A DNA stretch of 45,278 bases from Salinarimonas soli (GTDB lineage: Bacteria > Pseudomonadota > Alphaproteobacteria > Rhizobiales > Beijerinckiaceae), in NCBI RefSeq assembly GCF_008386575.1, contig NZ_VUOA01000015.1:1-45278 (forward strand), read 5' to 3'. How positions within the stretch are numbered: the first letter of the stretch is position 1; each line of letters starts with the position of its first letter. The translations under genes and the position numbers were made by a program. Below, in pieces: positions 8,002 to 17,454 of this stretch. The notes beneath the pieces are model-generated. The model had not been told where the DNA came from, ran no database searches, and saw only the letters and a program-made list of their open reading frames with translations.

Positions 8002-9762
8002 ATGCTCGTCGCGCAACGTTCCCGATCGCTGATGGATGCGGCCCCGCGGCCGAACGCGTCCCCGCGTGGGCGTCTCGCCGCCATCCTCGTGGCCGACGTC
8101 CAGGGCTTCTGCAACCTCATCCGCTCGGACATCAACGGCACGGTCGCGCGCATCCAGGGCATGCGCGACACGGTGGAGCCGATCCTCACCGAGCATGGCG
8201 GCCGGCTCGTGAAGTCCACGGGCGATGGCTTCATCGCCGAGTTCACGAGCGCGTCGGAGGCCGTAATGGCGGCGCGCGCGATCCAGGCGGCGCTCGGCGG
8301 CGCGGCGGGGCCGGCGCTGGCGCTGCGCATCGGCGTCAGCCTCGGCGAGGTGATCGTCGATGCCGACGGCGAGATCTTCGGCGACGCGGTGAACCTTGCG
8401 GCGCGGATCGAGCCGTTCGCGGGCGCGGGCGGCATCGTCGCGACGCAAGCCGTGTGCGACCAGCTCGCGGGCCGCCCCGACCTCACCTTCGAGGATATGG
8501 GGCCGCACCGGCTCAAGGGCTTCGAGCAGCCCATGAGCCTGTTCCGCCTCGCCGACGGGAGCGCCGTTCGCGCGCTGCCGCAGGCCGACGCGGCGCCTCG
8601 CCTCTCCGCCCTCGCCGTGCTGCCTTTCCGCGCGATCTCGTCCGATCCCTCGGCCGCGCTCCTCGCGGACGCGGTGACCGAGGACCTCACGACCTGCCTT
8701 GCCCGCACGCCGGGCCTCACCGTCATCGCGCGCTTCTCCGCCGCGGCCTATGGCGGCGCGGGCCATGATCCCGTGCGCGCCGCGTCCGCGCTCGGCGTGC
8801 GCTATCTCGTCGAGGGCGCCATCCGGGGTCTCGGCGACCGGGTCCACGTGAATGCCCGTCTCGTCGACGTGCGGGCGGGCGCGACGCAGGCGTGGTCGGG
8901 TGCCTTCGAGTTCGCGGTGCCCGAGCACGGCGGCGTGGAGCCCGAGATCGCCCGGCGCATCGGCGCCCGCATCGGCGTCGAGGCCATGCTCGCCGAGATC
9001 CGCGGCGCCCAGGAGGCTGGCCCCGTCGACCGCGATCCCTGGCACCGGGTGCGCAGCGCCTACGCCACCCTCCTGCAGCAGGGCTGGAGCGCCGGCACCC
9101 TGCAGGGGGCGGCCGATCATTGCCGGGCGGCACTCGACCTCGACCCCGCCCTCTCGCTCCCTCGCGCGATCCTTGCCCTCAGCCTCGCGCTCGGCCGCCG
9201 CTTCGGCGTCGAAGCCGACCAGGCCGGAGCGCCCGACGCCGCCTGCGAGGCCCGCGCCGCCGTCATGGCCGGCCCGCGCGACGCCGAGACCTTGAGCTTC
9301 GCGGGCTTCGCGCTGACCGAGCTCGGCCACGACGACGAGGGCGCCGCGATCCTGCGCCGGGCGGCCGATCTCGACCCGGGCAACGCGCAGGCCTTCGTGG
9401 CGCTCGGCGCCCACCTCTTCGCCCGCGGCGAGTGGGAAGCGGGGCAGGCCTGCCTGCGCCGGGGGCTCGACATGAGCCCGCAAGATCCCCGCCTCGCCGT
9501 CTGGCGCAGCCTGCTCGCGAGCCGGCTCCTCATGGCCGAGCGGGACGACGAGGCCCTCGTCGAGGCCCATGCCGCCATCGAGGCGGATCCCGGCTTCGCG
9601 CCCGCCTGGCTCGTCCTCGCCGCCGCCTGGCGCGGGCTCGACGACGACGCGGCGGCGGGCGCCGCCCTCGCCCAGGCCCTTCGCCTGCAACCGACCATGA
9701 CGCCCGACCAGGCCGAGATCTGGGGCGGACGGCAGGCCGCCGACCTTCTCGGCAGGCGCTGA
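8002..9762 (+). CDS. Class III adenylate/guanylate cyclase with FlgO/TolB-like and TPR regions
   Basis: A 586-residue soluble signalling protein. Residues 23-190 form a class III cyclase domain with both metal-binding aspartates (Asp32 in VADVQGF, Asp75 in STGDGF), the substrate lysine (Lys71) and the transition-state pair Asn131 and Arg135 (AVNLAARIE). The position that is usually Asp before the 'xFGD' motif is Glu124. Residues about 200-300 resemble the TolB-like/FlgO-type region common in rhizobial cyclases (LAVLPFRAIS, then YLVEGAIRG). The C-terminal half is TPR-like (ALDLDPALSLPRA, AADLDPGNAQAF, AIEADPGFAPAW). A GGGAGG ribosome binding site precedes the ATG. The histidine kinase gene follows after 28 nt. 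It should make cAMP or cGMP; its regulation is unknown. Confidence 0.92.
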   Translation: MLVAQRSRSLMDAAPRPNASPRGRLAAILVADVQGFCNLIRSDINGTVARIQGMRDTVEPILTEHGGRLVKSTGDGFIAEFTSASEAVMAARAIQAALGGAAGPALALRIGVSLGEVIVDADGEIFGDAVNLAARIEPFAGAGGIVATQAVCDQLAGRPDLTFEDMGPHRLKGFEQPMSLFRLADGSAVRALPQADAAPRLSALAVLPFRAISSDPSAALLADAVTEDLTTCLARTPGLTVIARFSAAAYGGAGHDPVRAASALGVRYLVEGAIRGLGDRVHVNARLVDVRAGATQAWSGAFEFAVPEHGGVEPEIARRIGARIGVEAMLAEIRGAQEAGPVDRDPWHRVRSAYATLLQQGWSAGTLQGAADHCRAALDLDPALSLPRAILALSLALGRRFGVEADQAGAPDAACEARAAVMAGPRDAETLSFAGFALTELGHDDEGAAILRRAADLDPGNAQAFVALGAHLFARGEWEAGQACLRRGLDMSPQDPRLAVWRSLLASRLLMAERDDEALVEAHAAIEADPGFAPAWLVLAAAWRGLDDDAAAGAALAQALRLQPTMTPDQAEIWGGRQAADLLGRR

Positions 9763-9790
9763 CGCGAGCGGGCACCGGACGAACCATCGC

Positions 9791-12148
9791 ATGAGGATCA
9801 GATCGCGAGTCGCCCTGGTGGGCGGCATTCCCATCACGGTCGCGGCGGCCATCGCCGTCGTCGCCTGGCTTCTGCTCGGCGAGGCCGACCGCGCCCGCAG
9901 CGGCGCGGCCCATGCGGGCTCCATCTACCGCGACCTTCTGGGCACCATCACGGAGCGCAACACCTTCATCGGCGCGGTTCCGGCAAGCCGCTCGCAGAAC
10001 TCCCTGCGCTTCGAGGCCTTCGCGGCGAGCGCCTCGATCCGCCTGCGGGCGCTCCAGGAGATCGCCCGCGACACGTCGAACCGCGCCGTGGCCGAAGCGA
10101 CCGACGTCGCCCTGGTGCGCTATCGCGAGCAGATGCGGACGCTGGCCGACGTCACGGCCGGCAACGACCGGCTGATCGCCGAGATGGCGAACCGCGCCGA
10201 GGCGCTCATCCGCCTCACGGATCAGGCCCGCGAACGCCAGCACGCCTCGAACAGCGACATCATCGCCTCGCTGGCGGAGGGCGACCGCAAGCTGCGCATC
10301 GCGCGCGACGTGGTGGACCATGCCCACGAGCTGCGCGCGGCCATCGGCGCCGTGGCCCTCGACGACAAGACCGTGGAGGGCGCGGCGCCGGGCGACGCGC
10401 GCCGGACGGTCGAGCGCCAGCTCACCTTCTCGGTGGCCCGCATGCGCAACAGCGCCGGCGAGCTCGTGAGCCTCTTGCGCAACGACGGGCGTGAGACGGC
10501 GGCCGATACGCTCGAGGGTCTCATCAAGGCTTACGAGGGCGAGATCGCCCGGTGGATGGGGGACGAGCGCGCGCCGCACGACCGCGGCCCCCAGCAGCGT
10601 CTCGCCGACTGGGCCGAGCGCACGATCAAGATCAACGCCACCGAGTACCGCGCCCTGCACGAGGAGGTCGCGCAGCTCCTCACCTATTCGGTGTCGGCGG
10701 CCGAGACCGAGCAGGCGACGCAGAATATCGCCATCGGCAGCCTGAAGCTCAGCCGGCGCAGCGCCGAGGCGCTGGCGGGACGCGACGTCGCCTCCGTACA
10801 GGCGATCCTCGACGAGAGCCGCACGCTGTCTGGCACCGTCTCGGCCCTGCCGATCTCGCCCCTGATCCAAACCGCCATGGTCGACGCCATCGCGAGCTGG
10901 CGCGACGGGCTCGCCACCACGGGCGAGGGGCTGCGGCGGCAGAACGGCATCATCAGCGAGATGGACTCCATCGCCGTCGACATGATCGACCGCGCGAGCC
11001 GGCTCAACGACATCTTCGCCCACGACGCCGACCGGATCGGCCAGTTCGTGCGCAAGATGCTGGCCTTCGGCGCCGCGGTCGGCCTCCTGCTCGGCGCCTT
11101 CACGGCCTTCCTCGTCGCCCGGTCCATCACGGAGCCCCTGAAGCGGCTGCAGGAGCGGATGCTGCGCCTCGCCGAGGATCCCGCCGCCGGCCCGATTCCG
11201 GAGGCCTCGCGCCGCGACGAGCTCGGCGCTATGGCCCGGGCCGCGAACTTCTTCGTGCTGGAGCTCGGGCGGCGCGAGAACGAGCTGCGCAAGGCGAAGA
11301 ACCGCGCCGACGCCACGCTGCTGGAGCTGCGCGAGACGCAGGCGAGCCTCATCCAGGCCGAGAAGCTCGGCTCCCTGGGCCAGCTCGTGGCGGGCGTGGC
11401 GCACGAGATCAACACGCCCCTGGGGCTCGCGCTCACCATGTCGACCTCGGTCGACGGCGAGGTGCAGCGCTTCGCCGAGCGCAGCCGCGACGGCCGGCTC
11501 ACCCGCTCGGACCTGAACCGCCTCGTCCAGCGTCTCACGGAGGGGTCGAAGCTCCTGCTGGGCAACCTCGTGCGCGCCATCGACCTCGTGCAGAGCTTCA
11601 AGCAGGTGGCGGCCGACCAGGCGAGCGGCGAGGCGCGGCGCTTCGAGATCGCGGCGTGGCTCGGCGAGATCCTCACGAGCCTCGGGCCGGCGCTGCGCAA
11701 GACCCCGCACCAGGTCTCGGTGTCCTGCCCACCCGACATCGTTCTCGAGACCTATCCGGGCGCCCTCGCGCAGGTGGTCACGAACCTCATCATGAACGCC
11801 GTGACGCACGCCTTCCCGGGCGACCGGGCGGGCTTCATCGAGATCAAGGTCACGCCCCTGCGCGAGGGAATGGTGCGGATGACGTTCCGGGACGACGGGG
11901 TGGGCGTCAGCCCCGCGAACCGGGCTCGCCTCTTCGACCCGTTCTTCACCACGCGGCGGGACAAGGGCAGCACGGGGCTCGGGCTCCACATCGTCTACAA
12001 CCTCGTGACGGCGAGCCTCCAGGGCTCCATCGCCGTCGAGAGCGAGCCCGGTCGCGGCACCACCTTCATCATCGACCTGCCGCTGCGGGTGAAGTCGTCG
12101 GAGCCCGACGGCGCGCGCGCCGGGGAACCGGTCGCCGAGGGAGTCTGA
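9791..12148 (+). CDS. Membrane-bound HAMP sensor histidine kinase
   Basis: A 785-residue inner-membrane kinase. The first transmembrane helix spans about residues 8-29. A very large, mostly helical periplasmic domain follows (about 30-415), with a second helix at about 418-443 (FGAAVGLLLGAFTAFLVARS), then HAMP and a coiled coil. The H-box contains LGQLVAGVAHEINTPLGLAL, with the phospho-accepting His near residue 538. The N-box (VVTNLIMNAVTHAF), D-box (FRDDGVGV) and G-box (GSTGLGLHIV) are intact. The kinase half resembles DctB-type enzymes. No response regulator is adjacent, and the solute-binding protein gene begins 3 nt after the stop. That arrangement suggests ligand sensing through the binding protein, which is inference. 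Confidence 0.93.
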   Translation: MRIRSRVALVGGIPITVAAAIAVVAWLLLGEADRARSGAAHAGSIYRDLLGTITERNTFIGAVPASRSQNSLRFEAFAASASIRLRALQEIARDTSNRAVAEATDVALVRYREQMRTLADVTAGNDRLIAEMANRAEALIRLTDQARERQHASNSDIIASLAEGDRKLRIARDVVDHAHELRAAIGAVALDDKTVEGAAPGDARRTVERQLTFSVARMRNSAGELVSLLRNDGRETAADTLEGLIKAYEGEIARWMGDERAPHDRGPQQRLADWAERTIKINATEYRALHEEVAQLLTYSVSAAETEQATQNIAIGSLKLSRRSAEALAGRDVASVQAILDESRTLSGTVSALPISPLIQTAMVDAIASWRDGLATTGEGLRRQNGIISEMDSIAVDMIDRASRLNDIFAHDADRIGQFVRKMLAFGAAVGLLLGAFTAFLVARSITEPLKRLQERMLRLAEDPAAGPIPEASRRDELGAMARAANFFVLELGRRENELRKAKNRADATLLELRETQASLIQAEKLGSLGQLVAGVAHEINTPLGLALTMSTSVDGEVQRFAERSRDGRLTRSDLNRLVQRLTEGSKLLLGNLVRAIDLVQSFKQVAADQASGEARRFEIAAWLGEILTSLGPALRKTPHQVSVSCPPDIVLETYPGALAQVVTNLIMNAVTHAFPGDRAGFIEIKVTPLREGMVRMTFRDDGVGVSPANRARLFDPFFTTRRDKGSTGLGLHIVYNLVTASLQGSIAVESEPGRGTTFIIDLPLRVKSSEPDGARAGEPVAEGV

Positions 12149-12151
12149 ACC

Positions 12152-13750
12152 ATGAGCATGTCCCACCTGCGCAAGGCCGCGCTCGGCCTCCTGTGCGCGC
12201 TCTCCATCGGCCCGCTCCAGGCCAAGACGCTTGTGTTCTGCTCGGAAGGCAGCCCGGAATCCCTCAACCCGCAACTCGTCACGACGACGACGGGGATGAA
12301 CGCGGCCCGGCCGATGTTCAACAACCTCGTCGAGTTCCGGCCCGGCTCCACGGAGCTGACGCCGGGGCTCGCCGAGACCTGGAGCGTGTCGCCGGACGGG
12401 CTGGAATACACCTTCCGCCTGCGCGCGGGCGTGCGCTTCCAGGAGAACGCCGCCTTCAAGCCCACCCGGGCGATGAACGCCGACGACGTGATGTTCTCGT
12501 TCCTGCGGCAGTGGAAGGAGGATCACCCCTACCACCGGGTCTCGGGCGGGGGTTACGACTACTTCAAGGACCTCGGCATGCCATCCGTGGTGGCAGGGGT
12601 CGAGAAGGTGGACGAGCGCACCGTGCGCTTTCGCCTGACGCGCCCCAACGCCCCGTTCCTCGCCAGCATGGCGATGCCCTTCAACGTGGTGCACTCGGCC
12701 GAGTACGCCGACGCCATGATGCGGGCCGGCACGCCCGAGCAGGTCGACCTCGCTCCGATCGGCACTGGCCCGTTCGCCTTCGTAAGCCTGCAGCGCGACG
12801 TCATGGTGCGCTTTCGCGCCTTCGCGGACCATTGGGCCGGGCGGCCGCCGGTCGACCAGCTCGTCTTCTCGGTCACCCCGAACCCTGCCGTCCGGCTCAC
12901 GAAGCTGCGGGCGGGCGAGTGCCATGTAATGGCGTTCCCCAACCCCGCGGACGCAGCGCGCATCAAGGGCGATCCCGCGCTCCGTCTCCTCCAGCAGGAG
13001 GGGCTCAACATCGGCTACATGTCGCTCAACGTGACCATGAGGCCCTTCGACGACCCGCGGGTGCGCCGGGCGATCAGCATGGCGGTCGACAAGGCGGCGA
13101 TCGTGGAGGCGGTCTATGCGGGCGCGGGCGTTCCCGCCAAGAACCCGATCCCCCCGACCCTGTGGTCCTACAACGACGAGATCCGGGACTACCCCTACGA
13201 TCTCGCGGCGGCCCAGCGGCTCCTCGTCGAGGCGGGCTACCCGGAAGGGTTCGAGACGGATCTCTGGTACATGCCCGTGAGCCGGCCCTACAACCCGAAC
13301 GGCCGGCGCATCGCCGAGATGATCCAGTCGGATCTCGCCAAGATCGGCGTGCGCCTCCGCCTCGTCACGGAGGAATGGGGCACCTACCGGACGAAGCTCC
13401 AGGAGGGCGCCGCGCCGATGGCCCTGTTCGGCTGGACCGGGGACAACGGCGACCCCGACAACTTCCTCAACATCCTGCTCGGCTGCACCTCGGCCCGGCC
13501 CGGCGGCAACAACATCCCCAAATGGTGCGACCCCGCCTATGACGGCCTGATCACCCGCGCCGAGGCGAGCCTCGACCAGGCGGAGCGCCGCGCCCTCTAT
13601 CGCGAGGCGCAGGTCATCGCCAAGAACCAGGCGCCCTGGGTGCCCATCGCCCATTCCGTGGTGTTCATGGCGACACGCAAGGAGGTGACGGGCTTCGTCA
13701 TGGACCCGCTCGGCCGCCACATCTTCACGGGCGTCGACCTCGCGCCTTGA
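12152..13750 (+). CDS. Peptide-type ABC solute-binding protein (SBP_bac_5), orphan
   Basis: A 532-residue periplasmic binding protein with a signal peptide (about residues 1-25, LGLLCALSIGPLQAKT). The fold is the extended DppA/OppA family 5: ESLNPQLVTTTTGMNAA near the start, LAETWSVSPDGLEYTFRLR, NADDVMFSF, APIGTGPFAF, DDPRVRRAISMAVDK and LFGWTGDNGDPDNFL. It is close to dipeptide-binding DppA by eye. No permease or ATPase is next to it; instead it is almost fused to the kinase operon (3-nt gap). It could serve another importer in trans, for example the one at 26.3-31.5 kb, or act as a sensory ligand receptor for the kinase. Confidence 0.92.
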   Translation: MSMSHLRKAALGLLCALSIGPLQAKTLVFCSEGSPESLNPQLVTTTTGMNAARPMFNNLVEFRPGSTELTPGLAETWSVSPDGLEYTFRLRAGVRFQENAAFKPTRAMNADDVMFSFLRQWKEDHPYHRVSGGGYDYFKDLGMPSVVAGVEKVDERTVRFRLTRPNAPFLASMAMPFNVVHSAEYADAMMRAGTPEQVDLAPIGTGPFAFVSLQRDVMVRFRAFADHWAGRPPVDQLVFSVTPNPAVRLTKLRAGECHVMAFPNPADAARIKGDPALRLLQQEGLNIGYMSLNVTMRPFDDPRVRRAISMAVDKAAIVEAVYAGAGVPAKNPIPPTLWSYNDEIRDYPYDLAAAQRLLVEAGYPEGFETDLWYMPVSRPYNPNGRRIAEMIQSDLAKIGVRLRLVTEEWGTYRTKLQEGAAPMALFGWTGDNGDPDNFLNILLGCTSARPGGNNIPKWCDPAYDGLITRAEASLDQAERRALYREAQVIAKNQAPWVPIAHSVVFMATRKEVTGFVMDPLGRHIFTGVDLAP

Positions 13751-13784
13751 GACGCCGTCTCGACAGAGGACTCACCCACCAACA

Positions 13785-13905
13785 TCGTCCTGAGGTGCCC
13801 TGCGTAAGCCCGGCCTCGAAGGGCGCTCCAGCGATCTCCGGACGGCTGTGGCAAGGGGGTGCGTGCTTCGAGGCTCGCCGTCGGCTCGCGCCTCAGCATG
13901 AGGGG
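13785..13905 (+). repeat. Dispersed intergenic repeat, copy A
   Basis: This 121-nt non-coding stretch shares four identical blocks, in the same order, with the reverse complement of 34425-34546. They are 15 nt (13785-13799), 20 nt (13812-13831), 14 nt (13859-13872) and 15 nt (13891-13905). Inside are the inverted pairs CCTCGAAG/CTTCGAGG and CCTGAGG/CCTCAGC, so the unit could fold into a long stem; the end block is itself palindromic (CCTCAGCATGAGG). No coding capacity or transposase was seen. The rest of 13751-14012 holds nothing else recognised. Confidence 0.8.
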
Positions 13906-14012
13906 GAGATCACACGTGCTCCAAGCCGGACCTCTCGACTCGTGAGTTCACGGATCGTTCACCCTGAGCGGCGACTCTCGGGGCCGACGACGAACGATTC
14001 TCGGGGCGGATC

Positions 14013-14498
14013 ATGACGGAGCGGACGACGAACGGCATCCTCCTGGCGGGGCGCCTCATCCTGGCGGGATGCCTCCTGCCCACCGCGATCGCGCGGGTGC
14101 TCAACCCGTCGGGCTTCGCCGTGACGCTCGCGACGGAGGGCCTGCCCTTCGCGACGGAGGTCGCGGCGGGTGCCGTCGTGATCGGGGCTGTGGGGCCGCT
14201 GGCGCTCGCGGTCGGCGTCCTGCCCCGCGCGACGGCTCTCGTGATGGCGGGCCACACCCTGCTCACCACCCTGCTGCTCCACCGCTTCTGGGAGTTCGGC
14301 GGCGTGTTCCGCCAAGCCGAGCACGCGGCCTTCCTCGCCGACCTCACGATCGTCGGCGCGATGCTGTTCTACATGCAGGCGGGACCGGGCGACTGGAGCT
14401 GGTCCGGCCTGCGCCGCCGCCTTTTTTCCGAGGGCGGCGGAGCTGAGCGCAAGCGGCCCGCGCCCCGCGGCGGCGGGCGGGCGCTCAAGGCCGCCTGA
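14013..14498 (+). CDS. DoxX family membrane protein
   Basis: A 161-residue inner-membrane protein with four predicted helices. The first begins ILLAGRLILAGCLLPTAIAR, and later ones include AAGAVVIGAVGPLALAVGVL and ALVMAGHTLLTTLLLH. The arrangement, with the conserved HRFWEF segment after helix three, is that of the DoxX/DUF417-like family. Relatives have been linked to thiosulfate:quinone oxidation, redox defence or lipid metabolism, but no specific activity can be assigned here. The last 40 residues are Arg/Gly-rich and cytoplasmic. The gene converges on the ThDP enzyme with a 12-nt gap. Confidence 0.8.
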   Translation: MTERTTNGILLAGRLILAGCLLPTAIARVLNPSGFAVTLATEGLPFATEVAAGAVVIGAVGPLALAVGVLPRATALVMAGHTLLTTLLLHRFWEFGGVFRQAEHAAFLADLTIVGAMLFYMQAGPGDWSWSGLRRRLFSEGGGAERKRPAPRGGGRALKAA

Positions 14499-14510
14499 CC
14501 CGGAGCGGCT

Positions 14511-16145
14511 TCAGCGCGGGCGCCGCACCACCGGCGCCGGCAGCCCCTCGATCATCACGTTGACGCAAGCCGGCTTGCCGCTCGCAAGCGCGCGCTCCAG
14601 GGCGGGCGCGAGGTCCGCCTCGCGCTCCACCAGCTCCCCATGCCCGCCCAGCGCGGCGACGATGGCATCGTAGCGCGTCGGCAGGAGCGTGCAGCCATGG
14701 GTGCGCTCCGCCCCATAGGAGCGCAGCTGGATCTGATGCTCGGCGTTCCAGCACGCGTCGTTGCCCACGACGACGACCATCGGCAGGCCGCAGCGCAGGG
14801 CCGTGTCGAACTCCATGACATGGAAGCCGAAGGCCCCATCGCCCATGATGGCGACGACGGGAGCGGACGGGTCCGCCCGCCGCGCCGCAATCGCAAAGGG
14901 AACGCCGGCTCCGATGGAGCCCGCGACACCATTGATCACGCGGCGGCGCGCCGAGGCGAGGCTCTGCCCCCATTGCCCGATCTCGCCGCCGTCGCAGATC
15001 AGGGCGGCACCGGGGTGGCGTTCCAGCACCCCGGCGACCGCCCGGCACATCGCGGCCGGATGCACGCCGCGCTGTGACGCGACACCGGCCCATTCCGGCG
15101 GACGGTACGCGACCGCATCCGCGACCTCGTGGCGCCATGCCGCGTCGCCGAACGGCGCTCCGGCCCGGGCGCACAGCTCACGGGCCGCGGGCGCGGCATC
15201 GGCGAGCGCGCCGAGCACCAGGCGCTCGCCGCGCTCCCGGGCGGCGCGGGCGATCAGCGCGGGATCCGGATCGAGCACCACGAGGCGGCAGGCGGGATCG
15301 ACGGCGGGCGCCTCCGTGAACCGGATCGTGAAATCGTGCGGCTTGCCGAGCAGGACGAGGAGGTCGGCGCGCGCTAGCACCTCCGCGAAGGCGCCAAGGC
15401 CTGGATCGTTGATCCCGCGGGGGCTCTCCATAGCGAGCACCGGCACGCCGAGCACCCCGCGCAAGTCGTCGAGGAGCCCAAGCTGCGGCGTGTGGCACAG
15501 CATGGGCCCGGCGAGGATCAGCGGACGCGCGGCGGCCCGCATGGCGGCGAGCGCCGCGTCGGCTGCGAAGGCGCCGAGCGGCTGGACGGCCGGGGCGAAG
15601 GCTGCGGCGTCGGGCCATAGGCCGGGTACGTCCTCAAGGCTCTCCTCCAGCAGGTCGACGGGCAGGCTGACATGGACCGGGCCGGGGCGGCCCGACAGCG
15701 CGATGCGGACGGCGCGGGCGATGTCGTGGGCGAGGGTCGCGGCGGATGCGGCGGTCCAGGACGCCTTGGTGACGGGCGCCGCCATCTCGGCCTGGGCGAG
15801 CTCCTGGAAAGCGCCGCGGCCGAGCTCGCGCAGGCCCGCATGGCCCGAGAGCAGAACCAGCGGCGAATCCGCTGCCTGCGCCGTGCACAGGGCCGCCACC
15901 GCGTTGGTGTGGCCGGCGCCGCCCGTCACGAGGGCGATGCCGCATTGTCCCGTCAGCCGCGCGAACGCGTCCGCCATGTGGACCGCCGCCGCCTCGTGGC
16001 GGGTGTGGATCAGGTCGAGCCCTGTCCCGAGCGCTGCGTCGAAGACGGGCATGATGTGGTTGCCCGACAGGGTGAAAATCGTGCGCAGGCCCGCCCGGTC
16101 GAGGGCACGGGCGACGAGATCGGCGCCGCGGATGGTGGCAGTCAT
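14511..16145 (-). CDS. Thiamine diphosphate-dependent enzyme (acetolactate synthase-like)
   Basis: A 544-residue enzyme of the ThDP-binding decarboxylase/synthase superfamily with the usual Pyr-central-PP order. The catalytic glutamate is Glu51 (TRHEAAAVHMADA). The ThDP/Mg site is GDG at 435-437 followed 24 residues later by Asn462 (GDGAFGF, then VVVGNDACWN). The central domain contains ILAGPML and LLVLLGKPHDF. Relatives include acetolactate synthase, oxalyl-CoA decarboxylase and sulfoacetaldehyde acetyltransferase; the sequence does not settle which. No regulatory small subunit (ilvN/ilvH) is adjacent, so a catabolic role is more likely than valine synthesis. I used the ATG at 16145, where the domain starts; GGAG lies 12 nt upstream. 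Confidence 0.88.
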   Translation of the reverse strand: MTATIRGADLVARALDRAGLRTIFTLSGNHIMPVFDAALGTGLDLIHTRHEAAAVHMADAFARLTGQCGIALVTGGAGHTNAVAALCTAQAADSPLVLLSGHAGLRELGRGAFQELAQAEMAAPVTKASWTAASAATLAHDIARAVRIALSGRPGPVHVSLPVDLLEESLEDVPGLWPDAAAFAPAVQPLGAFAADAALAAMRAAARPLILAGPMLCHTPQLGLLDDLRGVLGVPVLAMESPRGINDPGLGAFAEVLARADLLVLLGKPHDFTIRFTEAPAVDPACRLVVLDPDPALIARAARERGERLVLGALADAAPAARELCARAGAPFGDAAWRHEVADAVAYRPPEWAGVASQRGVHPAAMCRAVAGVLERHPGAALICDGGEIGQWGQSLASARRRVINGVAGSIGAGVPFAIAARRADPSAPVVAIMGDGAFGFHVMEFDTALRCGLPMVVVVGNDACWNAEHQIQLRSYGAERTHGCTLLPTRYDAIVAALGGHGELVEREADLAPALERALASGKPACVNVMIEGLPAPVVRRPR

Positions 16146-16422
16146 CGGTGGGGTGCGCTCCGTGCGGGCTTGGGCTCCGGCACGCTTATAGGGACGCGAG
16201 GCCAGGGGTGAAAAGCCATTCTGCCCAGACCGCATGGACGCCGATGCACCGGCACGGACCGCGAGGACGAAAACGGCCAAGCTCGAGCTTCGTTCCCGCA
16301 TGGCGGGCATGCCCGGCCCCAAGGTGGAAAAGGCGGATTCGCAGGGGCCCTCGCCTCGCCGCTGCCCACGGCTGCGCTACAATGGGGATCAACCGTGTCG
16401 ATCATCAAGGACCTGCATCAGC

Positions 16423-17454
16423 ATGAGCGACGTTCTGGACGCACCGACGAGATCCGACGGGGGCAGCGGCCCGAGCCGGCCCGCCGCCGGGCAGGCGACC
16501 ATGCGGGCCGCCGTCCTCACCGGCGCCGGGCAGGTGCGCATCGAGACCGTCGCGCGGCCCGAGCCGGGCCCGGGCCAGGTGCGCCTTCGCCTCGAGGGCT
16601 GCGGCGTCTGCGCCTCGAACCTCACCCCGTGGGCCGGACCCGACTGGATGACGTTCCCGACGAAGCCCGGCGACCTCGGCCATGAGGGCTGGGGCACCAT
16701 CGACGCTCTGGGCGAGGGCGTGAGCGGCCACGAGATCGGCCAGCGCGTCGCGGCCCTCTCCTACAAGGCCTATGCCGAGTACGACGTCGCCGACGCCTCG
16801 GCCGTGGTCCCCCTCCCCGCCGCGCTCGCAGGCAAGCCGTTTCCGGGCGAACCCCTAGGCTGCGCCATGAACATCTTCCGGCGCAGCCGGATCGAGGCGG
16901 GGCAGACCGTCGCCATCGTCGGGATCGGGTTTCTCGGCGCGATCTTGACGCGGCTCGCGACCGATGCCGGCGCCCGGGTGATCGCGATCTCGCGCCGCCC
17001 CTACTCCCTCGACGTCGCGCGGGCCTTCGGCGCGGCCGAGACGATTCCGATGGAGGATCACCACGGCATCATCGAGCGGGTGAAGGACCTCACGGGTGGC
17101 GCGTTCTGCGACCGGGTGATCGAGGCGGTGGGCAAGCAATGGCCCCTCGACCTCTCGGCCGAGATCACCCGCGAGCGCGGGCGCCTCATCGTCGCGGGCT
17201 ACCACCAGGATGGCCCGCGCCAGGTCAACATGTGGCTGTGGAACTGGCGCGGCCTCGACGTCATCAACGCGCACGAGCGCGATCCGGCGGTCTACGTGCA
17301 GGGTATCCGCGAGGCCGTCGACGCCGTGGCCTCCGGCCGCCTCGACCCCTCCCCGCTCTACACCCACACCTACCCGCTCGACCGCCTCGGCGACGCCCTC
17401 GACGCCACGCGCGACCGGCCCGACGGCTTCCTCAAGGCCCTGGTGACCCTGTGA
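16423..17454 (+). CDS. Zinc-binding alcohol dehydrogenase family protein (MDR superfamily)
   Basis: A 343-residue medium-chain dehydrogenase/reductase. The N-terminal GroES-like catalytic domain starts near residue 27 (MRAAVLTGAGQVRIETV). It has a candidate catalytic zinc Cys in GCGVCASN and the His-Glu pair in LGHEGWG. The four-Cys structural zinc loop is missing, as in several subfamilies. The Rossmann domain carries VAIVGIGFLGAIL followed by ISRRP, a basic pocket that may favour NADP. The start at 16423 has AAGGA upstream; an internal ATG at 16501 is possible. Its stop overlaps the GTG start of the next oxidoreductase, so the pair is translationally coupled and probably acts on one sugar- or polyol-type substrate. 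Confidence 0.88.
   Translation: MSDVLDAPTRSDGGSGPSRPAAGQATMRAAVLTGAGQVRIETVARPEPGPGQVRLRLEGCGVCASNLTPWAGPDWMTFPTKPGDLGHEGWGTIDALGEGVSGHEIGQRVAALSYKAYAEYDVADASAVVPLPAALAGKPFPGEPLGCAMNIFRRSRIEAGQTVAIVGIGFLGAILTRLATDAGARVIAISRRPYSLDVARAFGAAETIPMEDHHGIIERVKDLTGGAFCDRVIEAVGKQWPLDLSAEITRERGRLIVAGYHQDGPRQVNMWLWNWRGLDVINAHERDPAVYVQGIREAVDAVASGRLDPSPLYTHTYPLDRLGDALDATRDRPDGFLKALVTL

Noticed and set aside
9530-13720. A 1396-residue open frame on the minus strand opposite the cyclase, kinase and binding-protein genes
   Set aside because: It is antisense to three well-supported genes, has the His/Arg/Gly/Val-rich composition typical of GC-driven shadow frames and shows no domain.
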